This document shows, one piece after another, positions 1 through 5,164 of a stretch of DNA of 5,164 bases. Made by a program: the position numbers and the translations under genes. Below the pieces are notes generated by a model. That model saw only the letters and a list, made by a program, of their open reading frames with translations, made no database searches and was not told where the DNA came from. Within the stretch, counting starts at the first letter, position 1, and each line of letters starts with the position of its first letter. This DNA comes from Promethearchaeota archaeon (lineage in GTDB: Archaea > Asgardarchaeota > Lokiarchaeia > Sigynarchaeales > SOKP01): positions 1-5,164 of the forward strand of contig WJKD01000872.1 in NCBI GenBank assembly GCA_014729315.1, in the 5' to 3' direction.

Positions 1-12
1 AAAACGCACAAG

Positions 13-294
13 TTAAGTTATTAATTTGATTTGCTCGGGTTTTTCGATTTTATCATAATTTTGGATTGTATCTAGCAATCTAACATGATCTTCTTTCGAA
101 ACAAAATTTAAAAGTGATTTGCCGATAAGCTTTTTTTCTCCAAAACCCAGCTTTTTATAGAACGACTTTCTATTTACATATTCTATAGTAAGATTTTCAT
201 CTAGGGCGACGATACAGACTAATTCTTCAATAAAATTAAGAATTTGACTTTTAATAGATCTTTTTTCCGAAATTGCGTTCCTGTTATAAAGCAA
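13..294 (-). CDS. Truncated PAS-domain sensor protein (possible pseudogene)
   Basis: This encodes 93 residues that read as the first half of a PAS sensor domain. Residues 18-32 (FIEELVCIVALDENL) form the entry helix and first strand. TIEYVNRKSFYKKLGF (36-51) is the typical 'hydrophobic-V-N-x-x-F-x-x-x-L-G-F' stretch, and GKSLLNFVSKEDHVRLL (58-74) is the usual turn after it. The second half of the fold, three antiparallel strands that normally carry a KDG-type motif, is missing because TAA at 13-15 stops the frame. An in-frame TAG at 301-303 rules out a longer N-terminus. No ATG is available, so the start must be TTG at 292-294 with only a weak AGGG upstream. PAS domains normally sit in multidomain histidine kinases or regulators, and no output domain is present here. 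It could be a real single-domain remnant or one piece of a broken kinase. The fold call is fairly sure; functionality is doubtful. Confidence 0.5.
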   Translation of the reverse strand: MLYNRNAISEKRSIKSQILNFIEELVCIVALDENLTIEYVNRKSFYKKLGFGEKKLIGKSLLNFVSKEDHVRLLDTIQNYDKIEKPEQIKLIT

Positions 295-400
295 AATGCC
301 CTACATGAAAATTATGTTTTTTGTACTGACCCTAAATGTGATTATTTAGAGGAATAATTCTTATTTAAAAATTTGGTTATCAATAAAAAATTAAGATCAC

Positions 401-410
401 TATTAAATAT
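401..410 (+). promoter_or_regulatory. Probable TATA box of the PEBP-family gene
   Basis: TATTAAATAT lies 23-32 bases before the ATG at 433. In archaea transcription starts about 25 bases after the box, which would put the transcript end almost on the ATG. No ribosome binding site is visible between box and ATG, which fits leaderless translation. The surrounding DNA is AT-rich throughout, so a chance match is possible. The rest of the divergent gap 295-432 holds no other feature I can support; a TTTTTAAATA-like box for the leftward PAS gene near 361-371 is a guess. Confidence 0.35.
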
Positions 411-432
411 CTCAAATAACTAGTGCTTAAAC

Positions 433-861
433 ATGAAGCTTGAAAGCAAGGATTTTTCGAATAATGAGCTTATGGACACAAAATTTACCTGCGATGGAAA
501 GGATATATCACCGCAATTGGAATGGACCCAAATTCCAGAAAGTACTAAATCGTTTGCCCTCTCTTGCATAGATCCAGATGCTCCTGCTGGCGATTGGATA
601 CATTGGTTAGTATATAAAATTCCGGCCGATAAAAGGGAGATCCCCCAAAATGGACCGGTCTTAGGTATTGAAGTTGAGAATGATTTTGGGAAAACTGATT
701 ATGGAGGACCCTGTCCGCCTAGTGGAACGCACAGATACTTCTTCCGGATATACGCTTTAGATGTCGAGAACTTGGACGGAATCAATAAAAACAACTTTAT
801 CGATAAGGTCAAGGAACATACAATTGAATCTGCAGAAATTATCGGATTATATAAAAGATAA
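433..861 (+). CDS. PEBP/Raf kinase inhibitor-like protein, YbhB/YbcL family
   Basis: This is a complete 142-residue member of the phosphatidylethanolamine-binding protein superfamily, prokaryotic YbhB/YbcL branch. Both family signatures are present: DPDAPAGDWIHW at 47-58 and YGGPCPPSGTHRYFFRIYAL at 90-109. The four residues that line the anion pocket in human PEBP1 (two Asp, two His) correspond to D47, D49, H57 and H100, so the binding pocket looks intact. The C-terminus IGLYKR matches the usual family ending, and the length is near the small end of the prokaryotic family. There is no signal peptide or membrane segment, so it should be cytoplasmic. The ATG at 433 is the only sensible start and has no ribosome binding site, fitting a leaderless message. 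The gene stands alone, convergent with the gene at 941. In prokaryotes the ligand and role of this family are mostly unknown, so I assign the family but not a pathway. Confidence 0.93.
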   Translation: MKLESKDFSNNELMDTKFTCDGKDISPQLEWTQIPESTKSFALSCIDPDAPAGDWIHWLVYKIPADKREIPQNGPVLGIEVENDFGKTDYGGPCPPSGTHRYFFRIYALDVENLDGINKNNFIDKVKEHTIESAEIIGLYKR

Positions 862-882
862 GGATTATTTTGACAAATTCAG

Positions 883-899
883 TTTTCTTTTTATTTTCT
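883..899 (+). terminator. T-rich terminator after the PEBP gene
   Basis: A pyrimidine-rich, T-dominated stretch (TTTTCTTTTTATTTTCT) starts 22 bases after the TAA stop of the rightward gene. Archaeal RNA polymerase terminates on such U-tracts without needing a hairpin, and none is seen. Confidence 0.5.
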
Positions 900-918
900 C
901 TAGTAATTTATAGAAATT

Positions 919-930
919 GGAAAAAAGAAG
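919..930 (-). terminator. T-tract terminator after the PepSY-like gene
   Basis: Read leftward, the strand gives CTTCTTTTTTCC starting about 10 bases after the TGA stop at 941-943. Together with the opposing T-tract at 883-899 it separates the two convergent genes. It is short, so it is a weak call. Confidence 0.35.
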
Positions 931-940
931 ATAATATTAA

Positions 941-1447
941 TCATTCATCGTGCCATTTCATAGCAAAATTCCATATTTTCATTGATACCGGATTTATAAT
1001 AATTGAGATATAATCGCCAATCCAGTTTTTGCGTTTCCATCTTATTTCGAACATGTTGTTACCGGTGTTCATTTCGGGATCTGCGTATATTCCATCAAAT
1101 TCAGCGTCTTCGGGAGGTACAAACCATGCATCAACTTTCTTTTTAAGCTTTTTTCTGATTTGTTCTTTATCCTCGATATTTTTTGATGGTATATACTCCG
1201 AAGGATTATTAAAAAACAATATATCTCCAGTTTTAATATCTAATTCTGCTTCGCAATCTTTCCGCCCCAATCCAGAAACTTTGCATCGATATATTTCCTT
1301 AGCAAAATGATTATTATATCCAAAGGTCCCTTCTTGCAAAATCATCTCGTTTAGCTCAGCAGAATTCATATTCGCTAGTTTGGTTAAGGCAATCTTATCT
1401 AAAATTTGACTTGGCATTGCACCTTCTGGAATTTTTCCACCATTCAA
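941..1447 (-). CDS. Hypothetical protein with PepSY/YcdB-like repeats
   Basis: I do not recognise a named family for this 168-residue protein. It contains two similar units. The first is a strand pair ending in an acidic 'D-x-x-T-G-D-I' turn (YRCKVSGLGRKDCEAELD, 53-70, then IKTGDILFFN, 71-80), followed by a Lys-rich helix (KEQIRKKLKKKVDAWF, 94-109). The second is another strand pair (MFEIRWKRKNWIGDYISIII, 132-151) followed by NPVSMKIWNFAMKW (152-165). Strands followed by 'D-x-x-T/S-G/M-x-I/V' and a closing 'W' resemble PepSY and YcdB-type domains, which are usually extracellular or membrane-anchored regulators of peptidases. Here there is no signal peptide or membrane helix, so a cytoplasmic location is expected. 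The start is TTG at 1445-1447: a good GAGGGTG site lies 7 bases upstream, no other start codon lies between it and the upstream in-frame stop, and the first ATG would be residue 11. The domain call is tentative; the reading frame itself is solid. Confidence 0.8.
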   Translation of the reverse strand: MNGGKIPEGAMPSQILDKIALTKLANMNSAELNEMILQEGTFGYNNHFAKEIYRCKVSGLGRKDCEAELDIKTGDILFFNNPSEYIPSKNIEDKEQIRKKLKKKVDAWFVPPEDAEFDGIYADPEMNTGNNMFEIRWKRKNWIGDYISIIINPVSMKIWNFAMKWHDE

Positions 1448-1454
1448 AGAGACA

Positions 1455-1461
1455 CACCCTC
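1455..1461 (-). promoter_or_regulatory. Ribosome binding site deciding a TTG start
   Basis: GAGGGTG on the minus strand ends 7 bases before TTG (1447-1445) and complements the archaeal 16S rRNA tail (core GGAGGTGA) well. It is the main reason for choosing this TTG rather than the ATG ten codons inside. Confidence 0.6.
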
Positions 1462-1490
1462 TAATATTTTTTAATTATTCTTTAAATTCG

Positions 1491-1498
1491 TATAAAAT
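1491..1498 (-). promoter_or_regulatory. Probable TATA box of the PepSY-like gene
   Basis: The minus strand reads ATTTTATA here, about 45-50 bases before the TTG start. A transcript starting about 25 bases downstream would begin near 1468, leaving a leader of about 20 bases that just contains the ribosome binding site at 1455-1461. The spacing is consistent, but the whole gap is AT-rich. Confidence 0.35.
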
Positions 1499-1557
1499 TG
1501 ACATATTAATTAGAATTTTTAAATTTTCATACTAAAATTATTTTGATGGATATAGTG

Positions 1558-1569
1558 AGCGAAATCGCT
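1558..1569. other. Short inverted repeat downstream of the class V enzyme gene
   Basis: AGCGAAATCGCT is a 5-base inverted repeat (AGCGA / TCGCT) with a 2-base centre, realistically a 4-bp stem with a 4-base loop. It lies about 41 bases beyond the stop of the leftward gene ending at 1611, in a gap (1448-1610) that is otherwise AT-rich. It could be a weak 3' hairpin. No long T-tract follows, so I do not call it a terminator. Confidence 0.25.
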
Positions 1570-1610
1570 ATTAGTTATAATGAATTTTTTATTGGAAAGA
1601 AAATATCTCC

Positions 1611-2792
1611 TTATAATCTTGCAAACGCTTCTCGCAGAAATTTCACTGTTCTTTCAAAATCTTCGGATGTGTTATAGTAGTTTATTCCAAATCTGATGAG
1701 GGTTTCTTTTGCAGACTTTGGATATTTTTTAAGAGAGACATAAATATTGTTTTTGGATAATCGACGATGAATCTTTTTTGCTTTATTGTGCTCAACAGTT
1801 ATAATTCCAGAACGAAATTCTTTTTCTAAAGGTGTGATATATTGAAAATCAAATTCTTGAATATATTCTAAGAATTCATTTGTCAATGAGATAATTCTTT
1901 CTTGTATTCGCTCGATACCTGTCCGAATGTTCCCTCCGCCTATTTTATTCTTAATTAAATCGAAAGCACCCCCTAAACCATAAAGAGACGCAAAATTTGG
2001 ACAGCCTCCCATAGAATCTATAGCTCGAGTATTTTTTATGACATTCAAATTATCGCTATCCATATCAAACGGATTTTCAACGCTTAACCAACTGGTAAAA
2101 GGTAGAGTTCTTTCTTTTATAATATCTTCGTTAATGTATAAAATACCTATACCAAAACCACAGGCAATCCACTTCAAAGCGCAACAAACCATAATATCGA
2201 TGTTATATTTTTTTACATCTATTCTAAACGCTCCAAAGGATTGAGTCGAATTAATAATATTCTTTAAATTATAGTCTTTACATAATTTACCTAAATCTTC
2301 TAAATTTTGACGAAATCCATTGAAAGATTGAACATGACTATGGACTATGTATTTAGTATTCCTTTTTAGTTCGTTTTGAAAATTTTCTACCAAGTATTTG
2401 TTCTCTATTTGTTGGACTTTCCGGCATGGATAACCCAGACGCTTAAAAGCGTGAACCGATGCGGGAAATTCAACTGAAGGATATAGTATTTCGCCTTTTT
2501 CTTGCTTAAATAAACGAGCTATTGTATGTATCCCGGAGGAAGTGTTAAATAAAAACGCGATTTCTTCTGGTTTCGCGTTAATATATTCAGCAATCTGTTT
2601 TCTTGTTTGATCTATTTCCAAAAAAAAGAGCTCGTGGTGTAAATCGCCATAATTTAACATCTCGTTAAAGTATTCCATACTTTTTGCATACGCGCTCTTC
2701 AGCAGAGGAGATGAACTGGCAGCAGCTAAATAAGTTAAATTGTTTAAAGCGGGAAACTGACTTTCTCGTATATTTTTCCAATCAACGGGCAT
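1611..2792 (-). CDS. Class V (NifS-fold) PLP-dependent aminotransferase/lyase
   Basis: This is a complete 393-residue fold-type I PLP enzyme of aminotransferase class V, the fold of NifS/SufS, isopenicillin N epimerase and kynureninase. Visible landmarks are the phosphate-binding NTSSG at 83-87, IVHSHVQSFNGFRQNLEDLG at 149-168 (the 'S-x-V-x-x-x-x-G' region), TQSFGAFRIDV at 183-193, the Schiff-base lysine K207 in CALKW followed by a Gly-rich GFGIGILYI (212-220), and the C-terminal IRFGINYYNTSEDFER (366-381), whose R367 probably holds a substrate carboxylate. Two positions are unusual. The Asp that normally pairs with the PLP ring nitrogen, three residues before Q184, is N181 (codon AAT), and the residue before the lysine is Leu rather than His. 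The C-terminal Cys motif of cysteine desulfurases is absent, so sulfur transfer is unlikely. The substrate is unknown. It starts with ATG at 2790-2792 without a ribosome binding site and is divergent from the longin gene. Confidence 0.88.
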   Translation of the reverse strand: MPVDWKNIRESQFPALNNLTYLAAASSSPLLKSAYAKSMEYFNEMLNYGDLHHELFFLEIDQTRKQIAEYINAKPEEIAFLFNTSSGIHTIARLFKQEKGEILYPSVEFPASVHAFKRLGYPCRKVQQIENKYLVENFQNELKRNTKYIVHSHVQSFNGFRQNLEDLGKLCKDYNLKNIINSTQSFGAFRIDVKKYNIDIMVCCALKWIACGFGIGILYINEDIIKERTLPFTSWLSVENPFDMDSDNLNVIKNTRAIDSMGGCPNFASLYGLGGAFDLIKNKIGGGNIRTGIERIQERIISLTNEFLEYIQEFDFQYITPLEKEFRSGIITVEHNKAKKIHRRLSKNNIYVSLKKYPKSAKETLIRFGINYYNTSEDFERTVKFLREAFARL

Positions 2793-3030
2793 TTTATTTT
2801 TCTTTTTATTGGGGAATAATTTGTAAAATACAATACGAGATAGAATTTATAATTTGTAGATTTATTAGAGTTCAAAATAGCCAGCTTAACCAAATTTAAA
2901 TTTTTAAAATATAAATCAAAAATTAATATATTTACAAAAATAGAGTTGAATAAGAATGTATTTAGTGCGAGCTTTGTTTAAGATAAAATTTCAAATAGAG
3001 CTTTAAAAAAATAAATAGAGGAAAACTGTT
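2793..3030. promoter_or_regulatory. Divergent promoter region between class V enzyme and longin gene
   Basis: This 238-base, extremely AT-rich gap must carry promoters for both neighbours. For the leftward gene, an AAATTATAAATT-like box around 2844-2855 would give a start near 2825 and a leader of about 30 bases. For the rightward gene, TTTAAGATAAAA around 2978-2989 would give a start near 3010, just ahead of the ribosome binding site at 3017-3022. Both boxes are guesses in a low-complexity background. I see no operator-like repeat or RNA gene. Confidence 0.3.
3017..3022 (+). promoter_or_regulatory. Ribosome binding site deciding a TTG start
   Basis: AGAGGA lies 8 bases before TTG at 3031. 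An in-frame TAG at 3016-3018 blocks any longer form, and the first internal ATG (residue 34) would remove the first two strands of the fold, so TTG is the supported start. Confidence 0.6.
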
Positions 3031-3432
3031 TTGTCGAAAGTAATTGACGATATTTGGATCATAAAAAAGGAAGGATTGGTTTTGTTTAGTATAGTTAATG
3101 AGACTAAAATCGCAAAAGAATTAATAGGTTCTATGATCAGCGCATTAGATTGCTATGCAGACGAATTTATAAAAGGAAATTTAACAAGTATCGATATGCT
3201 TACCACTCGATTTTTTATCAAACGATTTAATGACATTTTACTAATTGCAACTTCGTCGAAAAAAGAAAGAAAGGTGAACGAAGCTCTCGATAAAATAGGT
3301 TCGAGATTTCTAAGCCTTTACTCAGATACTTTGAATAATTGGAATCACGATACAAACGAGTTTATCGAATTCAAGGAAGAAATTCAAGACATATTAGAAA
3401 ATCCTATAAATAAATTCTTGGTTTCCCTTTAG
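3031..3432 (+). CDS. Longin-domain-like protein (Asgard eukaryotic-signature type)
   Basis: This complete 133-residue protein has the pattern of a stand-alone longin fold. Two opening strands are DDIWIIKKEGLVLFSIV (6-22), with the typical 'I-x-x-x-G-x-x-L-F' hairpin. A first helix runs KIAKELIGSMISALDCYADE (26-45). Three strands cover roughly LTSIDMLTTRFFIKRF (51-66) and NDILLIATSS (67-76). Two helices follow, at about 79-103 and 107-125, including GSRFLSLYSDTLNNW and FIEFKEEIQDIL. Longin domains in eukaryotes occur in SNAREs, TRAPP, adaptor subunits and small-GTPase exchange complexes; many short paralogues of this kind occur in Asgard archaea and are counted as eukaryotic signature proteins. 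No small GTPase lies in this window, so a partner cannot be read from context. There is no membrane segment. Translation starts at TTG with a clear AGAGGA site. The fold is inferred from pattern, and a roadblock-like assignment is the main alternative. Confidence 0.75.
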   Translation: MSKVIDDIWIIKKEGLVLFSIVNETKIAKELIGSMISALDCYADEFIKGNLTSIDMLTTRFFIKRFNDILLIATSSKKERKVNEALDKIGSRFLSLYSDTLNNWNHDTNEFIEFKEEIQDILENPINKFLVSL

Positions 3433-3435
3433 ATA

Positions 3436-3470
3436 ATTTTTCTTATTTTTGATCAGTTTTTTACGATTTT
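3436..3470 (+). terminator. T-rich terminator after the longin gene
   Basis: Four T-runs (about 4-6 T each) begin within 5 bases of the TAG stop at 3430-3432. This is a strong archaeal U-tract termination signal, with no stem needed. Confidence 0.55.
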
Positions 3471-3657
3471 ATAGTTAAAAAATCCATTGTGAATTAAGGA
3501 CCATTTAGCGCCGTTCTAATCCGTCAATCATCCTTTACTTCCAGCGAATTAATTTCTTTAACTCTTTTAGACATACTTCACCAAATTTGTCGATAATGAT
3601 AAAAATTAATCTGAAATCTCAAATATATCTCAAAATAGAACTTTATATTAATTAATT

Positions 3658-3677
3658 CCGATTTCTTATACAATCGG
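3658..3677. repeat. 6-bp inverted repeat with 8-base loop
   Basis: CCGATT and AATCGG form a perfect 6-bp stem around TCTTATAC, in the middle of the convergent gap. It is one of the few GC-containing motifs in this stretch. It is not followed by a T-tract on either strand, so it is not an ordinary terminator. It could be a 3' RNA structure of fwdA or chance. Confidence 0.3.
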
Positions 3678-3761
3678 TGTACTTTGAAAATTATTGTTAA
3701 TTTGAGTTAGTCGATATATAATTCAATCTAAATTAGTCTTTATATATAGAAATCTGAATTC

Positions 3762-3787
3762 AAAAAAAGAAAATAGAGATAAAAAAG
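3762..3787 (-). terminator. T-rich terminator after fwdA
   Basis: Read leftward from the fwdA stop, the strand contains six T, then TTTTCTTTTTTT, all within about 27 bases of TAA. This fits archaeal U-tract termination and marks fwdA as the last gene of its transcription unit. Confidence 0.55.
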
Positions 3788-3788
3788 A

Positions 3789-5164
3789 TTAGGTTCCGTT
3801 TACAATTTTTTCTTTTGGAGCATATGCATCTTGAACTGCGTAATTGTTGAAATTTATAGAATAATGGTCTCTCCAATAAGATTTAATATCTTCCAATGTG
3901 GTCTCGTAAATACTCTCCTTTAACTTACCTTCGGTTCGGATCAACGCACCCATAGGTGTTGCCACAATTTCACCGTCCCTAACGACGATTTGACCCTCTT
4001 TTATGGTATATGCTGCGTTCGAAAAGGCTTTTTCTATTGCGTGGCCATCGTAATTTTCTGGATCTAATTTGTAGATCGCAACATCTCCTATTGCTCCAAT
4101 CCCTAGATGACCTCTATCTTTGAGTCCTAAAGTCTTAGCGTTTCCAGCTCTAGTCACGATACAAAGTTCGTTTAGAGTATACTCTCTATCGATATCAGGT
4201 AATTGAGTAGCTGTGCTTGCTTTTTTAGAAACGATATTTTCAAGCATATCCTTTCTTGACTTACGGTCCATTAACCATTTGTAAGCTTGAGGATAAGTGG
4301 TAAATGGCGCGCCATTTGGATGATCAGTTGTTAAAGAAATTTTGTAAGGATCTTTAACTAAAAGCATCGTTTCAAGACCAATAGCCCATTGTACGGCATT
4401 TACTCCAACTTTCGGACTAAAGAAATATGGAACAATTCCAGATCCAGACTCTCCTTCTACTTGACCATTAATCCACTTCGTTCCTGGCTTAGCTCCCCAT
4501 GGAGACATTCCTCCTAAATGATGAAGCGCAAACTCCCAGGGTCCGTCTCCTGTCATTGTAGTGGTGGCGTATTTAGTGAAAACTATCTGACCGCAATCAA
4601 CAGTAATGTGATTATGAGCATTTACATAATCTGCGATTTCTGCTGCTCCAGATTCGAAATTTCCCCAGTTTGAACCTCCGTAAGCATTAAATTGTACGTG
4701 TGTACAATGGAATGTCTTGTCTCGTCCCTTAAAGTTTGGTTCGATATCCTTAGTAATATCAAAAGTTTCGAGCGAATGCTTGTAGTTTCCAGGGTGTCCA
4801 AGATTATTGCAATGAACGTGAATTGAGTGAGGTAAACCTAGCATTTCATTAACTTTAGCTAAGCTGCTGACGATTTCTCTGGGAGTGACTTCCCAATGAA
4901 ATACGGGATCGTCCAAGCTTTCACAGTTTTTACCCCACGCCCAATTTTCAACTCCCCCTGGATTTACAATTTTTATTGCGTATCCTTTTGTAGCTTTAAG
5001 AATAAATTGAATATAGCCAGCTAATTTTTCAAGATCGCCTTCTCGGACATATTTTAGGACATACCAGTTATTTCCGAATAAAGGAAATGCCAGTTTATCA
5101 ATATTAGGGATCTCCATAAATTCTTCGTGTGTATGACGCGCTTCTAAGAGAGGCATCGCAGGTT
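3789..5164 (-). CDS. fwdA: Formylmethanofuran dehydrogenase subunit A, 5' end outside window
   Basis: This is the C-terminal 458 codons or so of subunit A of the W/Mo formylmethanofuran dehydrogenase, the amidohydrolase-fold subunit whose binuclear metal site condenses formate with methanofuran, or hydrolyses formylmethanofuran in the reverse direction. Counting from the internal Met encoded at 5156, visible metal-site candidates are the Lys of IKIVNPGG (62, probably the carboxylated bridging lysine), H113/H115 in HVHCNNLGHPGNY, H150/H153 in FHCTHVQFNAYGG, and the Asp of TTDHPNGAPF (278). The TMTGDGPWEF segment and the C-terminal GAIGDVAIYKLDPENYDG are also family-typical. The first metal ligands (the N-terminal HxH) and roughly 115 residues lie beyond 5164, since the frame is still open there (codons for P-A precede the Met) and the family is near 570 residues. 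It is cytoplasmic and joins FwdB/C/D-type subunits. It supports a tetrahydromethanopterin-type Wood-Ljungdahl branch. No fwdC follows downstream. Confidence 0.95.
   Translation of the reverse strand, partial: PAMPLLEARHTHEEFMEIPNIDKLAFPLFGNNWYVLKYVREGDLEKLAGYIQFILKATKGYAIKIVNPGGVENWAWGKNCESLDDPVFHWEVTPREIVSSLAKVNEMLGLPHSIHVHCNNLGHPGNYKHSLETFDITKDIEPNFKGRDKTFHCTHVQFNAYGGSNWGNFESGAAEIADYVNAHNHITVDCGQIVFTKYATTTMTGDGPWEFALHHLGGMSPWGAKPGTKWINGQVEGESGSGIVPYFFSPKVGVNAVQWAIGLETMLLVKDPYKISLTTDHPNGAPFTTYPQAYKWLMDRKSRKDMLENIVSKKASTATQLPDIDREYTLNELCIVTRAGNAKTLGLKDRGHLGIGAIGDVAIYKLDPENYDGHAIEKAFSNAAYTIKEGQIVVRDGEIVATPMGALIRTEGKLKESIYETTLEDIKSYWRDHYSINFNNYAVQDAYAPKEKIVNGT

Larger units (their letters stand above)
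3433..3788. other. Convergent intergenic region, no confident gene
   Basis: These 356 bases separate the 3' ends of the longin gene and fwdA. They hold T-rich terminators at both edges and a 6-bp hairpin at 3658-3677. On the minus strand lie two overlapping short frames. One is open for 27 codons (3538-3618, stop TAA at 3535-3537), ends in KFGEVCLKELKKLIRWK and has no good start codon. The other is a 16-codon ATG frame (3524-3574, MSKRVKEINSLEVKDD), preceded by GGTGA. The 3500-3600 part is slightly less AT-rich than its flanks. These may be remnants of a decayed small gene or chance. I see no tRNA, C/D-box RNA or mobile element. Confidence 0.4.

Noticed and set aside
1029..1310. 93-codon open frame on the plus strand
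   Set aside because: It lies entirely antisense to the 941-1447 gene, has no recognisable protein pattern, and its apparent signal-like start is a by-product of the opposite strand.
1546..1677. 43-codon ATG frame on the plus strand (MDIVSEIAISYNEF...)
   Set aside because: Half of it is antisense to the end of the class V enzyme gene, it has no ribosome binding site, and no pattern is recognisable.
2038..2244. 68-codon open frame on the plus strand
   Set aside because: It is fully inside and antisense to the class V enzyme, with no domain-like pattern.
1611..2792. Cysteine desulfurase (SufS/NifS) assignment
   Set aside because: The fold matches, but the C-terminal loop lacks the catalytic Cys motif; C264 in GGCPN sits where other class V enzymes have Thr and is not the sulfur-carrying position.
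2684..2899. 71-codon open frame on the plus strand running into the divergent gap
   Set aside because: Its first half is antisense to the enzyme's N-terminus and its second half is AT-rich spacer; the translation is low-complexity Phe/Ile/Tyr-rich.
3593..3614. Possible C/D-box RNA (ATGATAA followed by CTGA)
   Set aside because: The C box deviates from consensus, the spacing is short, and no second box pair is visible.
5154..5156. ATG at 5156 as the start of fwdA
   Set aside because: The frame stays open to the window edge, and MPLLEARHTHEEF is an internal conserved segment of the family; more than 100 residues, including the first metal ligands, are missing.

Overview
The window looks like a piece of an Asgard archaeal genome, most likely Lokiarchaeia-like or a low-GC Heimdall-like lineage. 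The reasons are very AT-rich DNA, archaeal-style AT-rich promoter boxes and T-tract terminators, a small stand-alone longin-fold protein of the kind abundant in Asgard proteomes, and subunit A of the tungsten/molybdenum formylmethanofuran dehydrogenase, which is used in the archaeal Wood-Ljungdahl methyl branch. The lineage call is inferred from gene content, not from a phylogenetic marker.

Layout, left to right. Positions 13-294 (minus) hold a truncated PAS sensor domain that ends in a stop halfway through the fold. Positions 433-861 (plus) hold a complete PEBP/Raf-kinase-inhibitor-like protein (YbhB/YbcL type), apparently read from a near-leaderless transcript. Positions 941-1447 (minus) hold an unrecognised 168-residue protein with two PepSY/YcdB-like beta-hairpin units, a TTG start and a good ribosome binding site. 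Positions 1611-2792 (minus) hold a complete class V (NifS-fold) PLP-dependent enzyme that carries Asn where the family has Asp against the cofactor ring nitrogen. Positions 3031-3432 (plus) hold the longin-like protein, also with a TTG start and a ribosome binding site. Positions 3433-3788 are a convergent intergenic region with T-rich terminators on both sides, a short hairpin, and a possible decayed mini-ORF. Positions 3789-5164 (minus) hold the C-terminal four fifths of fwdA, whose 5' end lies beyond the right edge.

The genes do not form one operon. Strands alternate, every intergenic gap is at least 79 bases, and most genes appear to be single transcription units. Only fwdA has a clear pathway assignment: reduction of CO2 to formylmethanofuran, or the reverse. 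It is the last gene of its unit, and no fwdC follows it here. I see no mobile element, CRISPR array, tRNA or rRNA, and no convincing multi-gene new system. The points most worth a second look are the longin protein, the Asp-to-Asn change in the class V enzyme, the PepSY-like orphan, and the interrupted PAS domain.
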